From positions 1 through 59,622 of the forward strand of contig WRCH01000003.1 in assembly GCA_009784115.1 (NCBI GenBank): DNA of 59,622 nt. Direction: 5' to 3'. Under the pieces are notes generated by a model that worked only from the letters and a program-made list of their open reading frames with translations, had not been told where the DNA came from and made no database searches. Shown in pieces: positions 53,396 to 59,622 of the stretch (its first letter is position 1; each line of letters opens with the position of its first letter). This DNA comes from Chitinispirillia bacterium (lineage in GTDB: Bacteria; Fibrobacterota; Chitinivibrionia; Chitinivibrionales; Chitinispirillaceae). A program made the translations under genes and the position numbers.

Positions 53396-54322
53396 CTATA
53401 GACTGCCCCCGCATAATTTTGAAAAATATGTATCGGGATATTCCGCGATACCGTTTATCTTGAAAGTCGTCTTTTGAAAAAATGATCCGTCTTTAATCTT
53501 ATCCCATTCTGCCTGATCAAACTTTCTAAGCAAATTATCTCCAACAAGCTGATGGGTCTCATCTTCGGATATATGCTGCATCTTGTTAAATAACTCTTTT
53601 GCTGTTTGATTCTTGGAAACAAGCGCTTTAAACATCAGATGAATTTGAAAGTAATCAAGTTTCCGCCTCTCTTTTTTCCAAAAATCAACGCACATCTCAT
53701 ACCACGCTTCGCATAAAAAGCTCCCCTTTTTCGCGCGGATGAAACAGCTTTGCATAAAAGAATACGGGAAACGCGTTCGGCATCCTGTTAAAAAAACGAA
53801 AAAATCCTCATCCACAATATAATAAGGTATAAAACCGGTCATATAAGCGGTAGCGTCTATCCACACCCCGCCGTGATTTTTAAGCAAATTCAGACGTAAA
53901 AGATCGGAAAAGTGCGCGTAGTCAATCTGTCCTTTATTGAACTTGTCAATAATAATCCCCGGCAGATCGGTAAAATTATGATATGTCGGTTTGTCCAATA
54001 TTTTGTGATGAAAATTTCCTCTGAACCTGTTGACAGATTCAATTGATGACGCTACAATTTCAGGCGTCTTTTGCCCTGCCGGATTATCCCAAAACTGCCA
54101 AATCGTTTCTGGACTTTTCGCTGTGATTTGTCTCTGCGAAGCCGGCTCATTAACAGATGGTAAATATTTACGGCCGTAATAATTCGTTAGTATCCGCCCC
54201 TTAAGCAGTTCGCCTTTGCCTTTATTTTTTTTAATATCGCCGCTCTGCATCCATCCAACTAAACGTATCGCAGAGGTTACTGTTTTTATATAGAGTTTTA
54301 TAAGGCTCGGCGAACAACTCAT
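53396..54322 (-). CDS. capsular-polysaccharide-type glycosyltransferase (GT32-like), third member
   Basis: 308 residues with the Caps_synth pattern: ETIWQFWDNPAGQKTPEIVA, YAHFSDLLRLNLLKNHGGVWIDATAY with the DxD-like Asp, and a C-terminal FRTFL-like region (FPYSFMQSCFIRAKKGSFLC). More distant from the two paralogs downstream than they are from each other. Lies three bases upstream of the GT2 gene in the same operon. Sugar unknown. Confidence 0.78.
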   Translation of the reverse strand: MSCSPSLIKLYIKTVTSAIRLVGWMQSGDIKKNKGKGELLKGRILTNYYGRKYLPSVNEPASQRQITAKSPETIWQFWDNPAGQKTPEIVASSIESVNRFRGNFHHKILDKPTYHNFTDLPGIIIDKFNKGQIDYAHFSDLLRLNLLKNHGGVWIDATAYMTGFIPYYIVDEDFFVFLTGCRTRFPYSFMQSCFIRAKKGSFLCEAWYEMCVDFWKKERRKLDYFQIHLMFKALVSKNQTAKELFNKMQHISEDETHQLVGDNLLRKFDQAEWDKIKDGSFFQKTTFKINGIAEYPDTYFSKLCGGSL

Positions 54323-54339
54323 ATAAACAAACCTTTCGC

Positions 54340-55386
54340 TTATTTTTCAAATTTTGATTTATCCGGAAACATTTTAGCGAGATAATCATGATTGGACTCT
54401 CTTATTTTGGCGTCTTCCGGATCATTAATACACGCTACTTTTCTGCGAACCGGACGGCGCCGCATGGTGAGTTTGATATTAAAAGCAAAACAGGGCATAT
54501 CCCGAAATCTAAACGTTAATAGCTGTTTAATATGCGTCCATTTATTGTTTTTCACCGTTTTATAACCAAACTTAACTACGCCGAACAGGTGGAACAGGCT
54601 CCTGTGTATATCATGCCTGCTTCTGAAATGATTTGTCATAGTGTTTTTTAACGTCTCTTTGACTAACGGCATATTAACAATTTCAAGCAAATCTGATTTT
54701 CTATACGGATCCATTATATGCGATTCCTGCCACGGGCAGTTGTATTCGCCTATCATCTCATAGAGTAATTTTCTGCTGTTAAGTTTTTTGCAGTCGTACA
54801 AGCCGCTCTTTTCCCATAATGTTTTGAATCTCTCGCCCGCAGGGAACAGCTCTTTTGCTGTCTTTCGCAATATTTTTTTCCCGCTGTTTACGCGGACAAT
54901 CGGAACGCCGTTCTTCGAGAAAAAATAATCAGGTTTACTCTTTGCCATAAAGAGAGTATCGTCATTAGCATAGATAAAATGCTGCGACAAATTTTTTATA
55001 TTGGGAATAAAAAACTCAATGACCGATGAATTAAAACACGGCAACGCCTCACGCGGCATAATTTCCGTATGATCAACGATGGAAATTTTGGGATTATTGA
55101 GATTAAGCCATTTTGGCGTCTGATTATCGGTAACAATAAAGATGCGGTTTATCCACGGTGCGAATTTTTCTACGCTTCTCAGCGAAAACAGCAGTTCGTC
55201 ATTGTCTTCATAACGAACTACGCCTGCATCATCAGGCGATCCGCCGATTTTAGACAGTTCGGCATTTTTTTTAGCTAACCACTTCTCATCGCTGCCGTCT
55301 ACCCAAAGATAGAGCATATCAATCTTACTATTCGGAAGCACCGAAATCTTTTCAAGATTCTCCCGCTTATGCCGTCTCTTAAGCAT
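54340..55386 (-). CDS. Stealth-family sugar-phosphate transferase
   Basis: 348 residues with the Stealth signature blocks in order: CR1 IDMLYLWVDGSDEKWLAK, CR2 YEDNDELLFSLRSVEKFAPW then IFIVTDNQTPKWL, CR3 FNSSVIEFFIPNIKNLSQHF then YANDDTLF, and a later basic part (KNTMTNHFRSRHDIHRSLFH). Stealth proteins are hexose-1-phosphate transferases that build phosphodiester-linked capsular polymers; eukaryotic GlcNAc-1-phosphotransferase is a relative. Here it heads the minus-strand polysaccharide cluster, suggesting the product contains a phosphodiester linkage (inference). Confidence 0.88.
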   Translation of the reverse strand: MLKRRHKRENLEKISVLPNSKIDMLYLWVDGSDEKWLAKKNAELSKIGGSPDDAGVVRYEDNDELLFSLRSVEKFAPWINRIFIVTDNQTPKWLNLNNPKISIVDHTEIMPREALPCFNSSVIEFFIPNIKNLSQHFIYANDDTLFMAKSKPDYFFSKNGVPIVRVNSGKKILRKTAKELFPAGERFKTLWEKSGLYDCKKLNSRKLLYEMIGEYNCPWQESHIMDPYRKSDLLEIVNMPLVKETLKNTMTNHFRSRHDIHRSLFHLFGVVKFGYKTVKNNKWTHIKQLLTFRFRDMPCFAFNIKLTMRRRPVRRKVACINDPEDAKIRESNHDYLAKMFPDKSKFEK

Positions 55387-55410
55387 TACGCAAAATTACG
55401 CAAAACTTGT

Positions 55411-55441
55411 GCCGCAAATATGTCTATATGTAATATGCGGC
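55411..55441. terminator. hairpin between aroB and the glycosyltransferase cluster
   Basis: GCCGCA (55411-55416) pairs with TGCGGC (55436-55441) over a 19-base AT-rich loop, in the only gap between aroB and the Stealth gene. Could end aroB transcription or lead the cluster. The stem is short. Confidence 0.3.
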
Positions 55442-55501
55442 TCTACGCTGCTATTTCAAGTGTGTTCTTTGATCCCGCACCCCCGAACAGGCTCCTGCAT
55501 C

Positions 55502-56635
55502 CTAAAGGGATGTATCCTTGGAATCAGCCGATAAAACTTTGTTAATCACCGTTTTTACCTCGCTCTCCCCCACACCCTTTGCAATCACCGACACCCCGGG
55601 CGCAGCGGGCAGTATAAAACGCAAGCTCCCGCCGCACACCTTTTTATCGGAAAACATCGCGCTGTAAATTTTGTCAGCATTTGGGGATGACGGCAATGAC
55701 GGGAGAGGCAATCCATCAATAATTTTATCGAAGATATTCCAGTGATTTTCAGGAAGCGTTCTATTCAATTTAGCAAGTTCAACCGCGCAGACCATCCCCC
55801 ACAAAACCGCTTCTCCATGTAAAAGCCCCTCAAACCCATAGAACTGCTCAAAAGCGTGAGCGAACGTGTGGCCGAAATTTAAAAGCGCCCGCGCGCCCGC
55901 TTCCTTCTCATCCTCACCCACAACTGCGGCTTTTATGCGGATACTTCTCTCTATACACTCCATCAACGCTTTTGGGTCACTACGTAAAATCGCGTCTTTA
56001 TTATCCATGATAAACGTAAACATCTCATCTTTACCAATAAAAGCGTACTTAAACACCTCCGCGTAACCGGCGATAAATTCACGTCTCGGCAATGTCTTCA
56101 AAAAGTCAATATCAATCCACACGAAAGCAGGCTGATGAAACGCGCCGATTAAATTTTTCCCAAGCGGATGATCAACCGCCGTCTTACCCCCAACGCTTGA
56201 ATCAACCATTGACAAAAGCGTCGTAGGAACCTGCACATAATCCACCCCGCGCATAAAGCAGGCCGCCGCGAATCCGGCCATATCACCAACCACCCCGCCG
56301 CCAAACGCGATGATATAGCTTGTACGGTCAAGACGCTCTTTGATGAGCGTATGAAGAATGCTGTTCCACGTCTCTACAGTTTTGTACTTCTCACCATCGG
56401 GAACAACATGTATGATACAGCCGGTCTTTTTTGTTAATGTATTGATGTAAGATGAATAGAGTTTGGCGATCGTATCATTTGTCACAAGGGCACAAGACCG
56501 CCCCTTAAATTTATCACTCAGAAACGACCCAAGCTTCGGCGCGTTGCCGCTGTCTAAAAATACGGGGTATGATCGGGATTCTAAATTAACGGTGATTTCC
56601 ATAATATTGTAAAATAATATGCGCCGCCCGTACAT
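55502..56635 (-). CDS. aroB: 3-dehydroquinate synthase
   Basis: Second step of the shikimate pathway: converts DAHP to 3-dehydroquinate with NAD and a divalent metal. Motifs: ITVNLESRSYPVF, GDGEKYK-like VPDGEKYKTVETW, FGGGVVGDMAGFAAACFMRG, VPTTLLSMVDSSVGGKTAVD, and the metal ligands in AEVFKYAFI, LNFGHTFAHAFE and LHGEAVLWG. Length is normal. The ATG at 56635 has AGG seven bases upstream; the ATG at 56602 would remove 11 extra residues and fits the family N-terminus better but has no ribosome site. Divergent from the DUF362 gene; the glycosyltransferase cluster follows. Confidence 0.93.
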   Translation of the reverse strand: MYGRRILFYNIMEITVNLESRSYPVFLDSGNAPKLGSFLSDKFKGRSCALVTNDTIAKLYSSYINTLTKKTGCIIHVVPDGEKYKTVETWNSILHTLIKERLDRTSYIIAFGGGVVGDMAGFAAACFMRGVDYVQVPTTLLSMVDSSVGGKTAVDHPLGKNLIGAFHQPAFVWIDIDFLKTLPRREFIAGYAEVFKYAFIGKDEMFTFIMDNKDAILRSDPKALMECIERSIRIKAAVVGEDEKEAGARALLNFGHTFAHAFEQFYGFEGLLHGEAVLWGMVCAVELAKLNRTLPENHWNIFDKIIDGLPLPSLPSSPNADKIYSAMFSDKKVCGGSLRFILPAAPGVSVIAKGVGESEVKTVINKVLSADSKDTSL

Positions 56636-56740
56636 TGTCTGACCTGATTCAGACAATCTCCTTGGCCTCCAATTTGCTTCAATCTTCTCTGTTGATCATC
56701 CTCATCAATCCGCAAAAAAATAAACGGAGATGAAAACCAA

Positions 56741-57622
56741 ATGAATAAACCGCGAGTTGCAATCGCCCATGATCCCGATATAAAAAAAGCTCTCGGCCAA
56801 ACTTTTGAGCTCCTTGGCTCTTTAAGCGGTCTTTTCACTGATAAGCATGTTGCGATAAAGCCTGATGACTCTTGGGCAAGCGCAAAAGACTCCTGCGCCT
56901 GCACTCAGGCTGATACCGTGAAAGCATTGATTGAGCTTATAAAAATCTTTAAACCTTACAAAATAACAGTGGCGGGAGGATGCAGCGACGGAGAGAGTGA
57001 TCAAGTTTTTCAACTATTGGGAATTGACAATGTCATAATCGAAAAAGATGTAGAATTTTTCGATCTCAACCGCGGACCCTTTAAAAGCGTAAGCCTCAAA
57101 TGGGGGCCTGTGAAAAATGTTGTTATTAATCCTCACATCTTCTCTTTTGACACGATCATCTCCCTGTCTCAGCATAAATCCAACAAAAAAACAGGCGCAA
57201 GCCTGTCAATGAAAAATATTGCCATGTCTCTGCCCGCAAACGATTACTACGGCCACCCCGATATAAAATACGAGCGCGGACACGAAGCGTTTTTTGCCGA
57301 TCTGCACGGCTTTATCGCAGGGATGTGCCAGCGCTTTCCCATCCAGCTATCAATAATCAACGGTCATCCCGCAATGATTGATAAACACTGCTTTGATTCA
57401 CAAATCGTTATAGCGTCAAAAGATTTCGTTGCGGCAGACGCGGTTGGCGCGCGCGTTATGGAGATAGAAAAACCTGTTGCCCACATAGAACAGGCGGCAG
57501 CTCTTTGCCTTGGACAGAGCAAACTTGAAAATATGGAAATCGCCGGGATTTCTGTTGAGGAGGCCGCGGAGATTTTCGCGCTATCCGGCAAGCGATCTCA
57601 AATGATCCCGCGCGACTTTTGA
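56741..57622 (+). CDS. DUF362 family protein
   Basis: 293 residues. KHVAIKPDDSWASAKDSCACTQADTVKAL, ITVAGGCSDGESDQVFQLLG, a central IISLSQHKSNKKTGASLSMKN and the C-terminal VIASKDFVAADAVGARVMEI match the DUF362 domain, found alone or fused to 4Fe-4S ferredoxin modules. Here no ferredoxin module is present. The function of the family is not established. The 3' end overlaps the convergent coiled-coil gene by 42 bases. GGAG lies upstream of the ATG at a slightly long distance. Confidence 0.8.
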   Translation: MNKPRVAIAHDPDIKKALGQTFELLGSLSGLFTDKHVAIKPDDSWASAKDSCACTQADTVKALIELIKIFKPYKITVAGGCSDGESDQVFQLLGIDNVIIEKDVEFFDLNRGPFKSVSLKWGPVKNVVINPHIFSFDTIISLSQHKSNKKTGASLSMKNIAMSLPANDYYGHPDIKYERGHEAFFADLHGFIAGMCQRFPIQLSIINGHPAMIDKHCFDSQIVIASKDFVAADAVGARVMEIEKPVAHIEQAAALCLGQSKLENMEIAGISVEEAAEIFALSGKRSQMIPRDF

Positions 57623-59305
57623 CCACCAGCTCTGCGTGTCTTTTCTGCAAAACTCCTCAAACGCCCCCTTGGCAAGAGAGCGGTTCATCATTTTCATCGC
57701 TACAAAGCCGAGGTTGTACCATGCCATAAGATTTTCAGGCTGAACCTTCACAAGCTTTTCGAGCAAAACGCAGGATTTGTCGCTTTTGCCCTGATGATAA
57801 TAAAGAAGCGCTCCCGCCCACAAGTCCTCAGACTCACCGATTCCGTCTTCGCCAAGCTCCTTCAAACGCTCTTCTATTCCGTCAAGCATCTTCTTGAAAT
57901 CGGCGCTGCTCATAACATAGCTCTGAAACTCTAAAGGGGTGTAGATATCATTTTTAGAGGGCCCAACCTCATACTCAAACCAGTTTTTCGCCTCTTTTGA
58001 GAGTATCCTGAAACCTTTGTATTCGGAGGTCATCCACGTTATATAATCTTTTGTTAGACTCGCTTTAAGCGTAATGATGGAACGCACGCCTTTTAAATCC
58101 GGCAGCTCATTATAGGATGTTAAAAGTTTTTTGTCTTCGTCAGCATCAAGACGGTAGTCAATAATTCCTGTGGCGAGCGAGCCCATAAAATTACCGCCCG
58201 GCGCGATAACCGGCAGAATTATGCAGTTATTTTTATAGTCAAATACACCGTTTCCAATGCCCGGCATTAAAAGCACATAGGGGCGGCCAAAAAGAGGCAC
58301 CCTGCCGTTTTTGAAGATATGCGGATCAAACTCCGTAATTTGATTTAAGTTAGCGTTGAGCGAATTGAGAGAGAAAACCTTATCCTCTGCCCGTACTAAA
58401 GGGAAAGCCTCAAGACCCATGCGCTTTGCGGCGAGCCTTGTGAGGTCTCTCATATACTCTATCTCTTCTGTCACCTTAAGTTCTATTTCGCCCACAGGCA
58501 CCATCGCCTGTTTTTTTTGTACTTCCTGCAGTTTCTCGTAAAGTCTTTTCAGTTTTATTTCGATTTCGGCTGTTCTGCCGAAAAGTTCGTCAATCTGCTT
58601 TACAAGTTTTCTCATCTCGCCGGGGCCGCCCTCTCTGTCCGGCAGCATCGATATATAGTTGGCGGCGAAATCGAGCTTTTTTTGGAGTTCTAACTGCTGC
58701 TTGACATGCTCGCGTTTTTGGTCTACATTGAGAAAGGCTCCGGCGGAGATCGCTTTTTTCTGTTTTATGCTTTCAAAATTGAGATCGTCTATAGAATCAA
58801 GATTATCCGCCGATTTGGCCGCGTCGGGTGTATTTGAGTACATTGCCATAATCCGTTTACGCCGTTCGTTGCGCAGGCGGATTATTTCGGTTTGAATTTT
58901 TCTGTTCTCATCTTCGACCGTTTTTATATCTCTGTGCAGATGCCCCTGCTCTTCGCCCTCTCTGATTTTATCCACTACATCGCTTAACCACTGGGTTGCG
59001 GTTCTCACCTTTATGCGGCTGCTGTCGGTGTTGCCGTCTGCAATGGCGGCTTTAGTTTTAGCCGCGTCAACAAGCTCAGGATGTACGCCAAAATTTATAA
59101 GATCGCTGTTTTTCTCTAAAAAAGGCGCAATGTCCGCTTTGGCGCGGATAAGAATACCGATGCTGTCGCTAAGCCAGCTCCAATAAGAGGAACATATTCT
59201 GCCTATAGCCCTTTTATCCTGCGGGTCAGCCTTAAGCTGCCCAATAGGTTCGGCAAATGTCTCATCAAAACTTACCGGCGCGTCCTGCGGTTTATCGCTG
59301 CTCAT
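57581..59305 (-). CDS. coiled-coil protein with C-terminal TPR, function unknown
   Basis: 574 residues without signal peptide. A helical N-terminal part, a long charged coiled coil (about 110-270, e.g. RKIQTEIIRLRNERRKRIM and IELKVTEEIEYMRDLTRLAAK), a globular middle (about 290-430; with PLFGRPYVLLMPGIGNGVFD and IILPVIAPGGNFMGSLATGI), and a C-terminal TPR pair (about 500-560, AGALLYYHQGKSDKSCVLLEK and NLMAWYNLGFVAMKMMNRSL). It resembles no family I can name. Cytoplasmic and probably oligomeric. Convergent overlap with the DUF362 gene. Confidence 0.7.
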   Translation of the reverse strand: MSSDKPQDAPVSFDETFAEPIGQLKADPQDKRAIGRICSSYWSWLSDSIGILIRAKADIAPFLEKNSDLINFGVHPELVDAAKTKAAIADGNTDSSRIKVRTATQWLSDVVDKIREGEEQGHLHRDIKTVEDENRKIQTEIIRLRNERRKRIMAMYSNTPDAAKSADNLDSIDDLNFESIKQKKAISAGAFLNVDQKREHVKQQLELQKKLDFAANYISMLPDREGGPGEMRKLVKQIDELFGRTAEIEIKLKRLYEKLQEVQKKQAMVPVGEIELKVTEEIEYMRDLTRLAAKRMGLEAFPLVRAEDKVFSLNSLNANLNQITEFDPHIFKNGRVPLFGRPYVLLMPGIGNGVFDYKNNCIILPVIAPGGNFMGSLATGIIDYRLDADEDKKLLTSYNELPDLKGVRSIITLKASLTKDYITWMTSEYKGFRILSKEAKNWFEYEVGPSKNDIYTPLEFQSYVMSSADFKKMLDGIEERLKELGEDGIGESEDLWAGALLYYHQGKSDKSCVLLEKLVKVQPENLMAWYNLGFVAMKMMNRSLAKGAFEEFCRKDTQSWWSKVARDHLRSLAG

Positions 59306-59622
59306 ATCTCTCTTTTTCCTATGAAAACCCTCGCGGGAGTATTTGCTTCTCTAAATATAATATTACGGACATTACTAAATTATAGAATATGCTGAGTATA
59401 AAATCAATATAAACAGATAAAATTTACGTTGGTTATAATGATTTGACATTCTGACGCAGAAACCGTATTTTGGAATGATAGTTTATTGGTGACTTTGGGT
59501 CAGCTGTTAAAGAAAATATAACTGCCGTATCATAACTATATTACGTTTACAAATACAACTCGTACCTTATGATTAATCAAGGCATTAGATGGTTTTATAT
59601 CGAATAAATGTGTAAAAGTCGG
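59306..59622. other. AT-rich contig end without genes
   Basis: About 317 bases with no coding character on either strand. It should contain the promoter of the coiled-coil gene (minus strand) and a candidate rightward promoter described separately. Confidence 0.5.
59443..59471 (+). promoter_or_regulatory. candidate promoter reading off the contig end
   Basis: TTGACA (59443-59448), 17-base spacer, TATTTT (59466-59471). No gene begins in the remaining 150 bases, so the target would lie outside the window. Confidence 0.4.

Noticed and set aside
55381-55405. Direct repeat TTACGCAAAA before the Stealth gene
   Set aside because: Only two adjacent short units in AT-rich sequence; chance is a sufficient explanation.

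Overview
The window is about 59.6 kb of chromosome from a Gram-negative (diderm) anaerobe-like bacterium. Outer-membrane assembly genes (a TamB-like protein and an Omp85/TamA-like barrel), beta-barrel proteins, lipoproteins, a secreted GH45-type cellulase with InlB-like repeats and exported proteins with C-terminal sorting-like tails suggest a fibrolytic gut-type lineage. Fibrobacterota or a relative is my best guess, but this is inference from gene content only. The first 140 bases are homopolymer runs typical of an assembly edge.

Layout. 1-6.1 kb (+): a truncated gene end, proA, hisI, alr, an RseC/MucC-like membrane protein, a TPR protein and queH. 6.2-8.2 kb (-): a UbiB/ABC1 kinase coupled to a small phasin-like protein. 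8.4-11.1 kb (+): ahcY coupled to a double-length thyX. 11.2-18 kb (-): an envelope operon of RND/MMPL transporter, PpiD/SurA-like foldase and S41 C-terminal processing protease. 18.5-25.3 kb: a phosphodiester-glycosidase-like exported protein, rdgB and leuS (-), a CotH-type secreted protein (-) and a monofunctional transglycosylase (+). 25.5-30.5 kb is the most accessory-looking part: a small metal-binding secreted protein with hexapeptide repeats, a Fic protein behind a promoter with three 12-bp repeats, the GH45 enzyme and several hairpin repeats. 30.6-36.7 kb (+): a helicase-C/WYL-like protein coupled to dnaE, then plsC. 36.8-44.2 kb: a transpeptidase-only PBP (-) divergent from the tamB-tamA pair (+). 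44.2-49.7 kb: tRNA-Glu with promoter and terminator, a GH57 branching enzyme with a DUF4912 partner, an FadL/PorV-like barrel and a lipoprotein. 49.9-55.4 kb (-): a surface-polysaccharide glycosyltransferase cluster with internal and tandem duplications and a Stealth phosphotransferase. 55.5-59.3 kb: aroB, a DUF362 protein and a coiled-coil/TPR protein.

Two patterns stand out. First, an imperfect palindromic MITE-like element of about 105 bp occurs four times (11.1, 18.4, 25.3 and 30.3 kb). In three copies it begins zero or one base after a stop codon. Two further hairpin elements (30.4 and 38.4 kb) share its GC-rich palindromic style. Second, the fic gene has a near-consensus sigma70 promoter whose predicted start coincides with the ATG (a leaderless mRNA), directly behind three tandem 12-bp repeats that look like an operator. 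No CRISPR array, intact transposase, prophage or recognisable defence island was seen.
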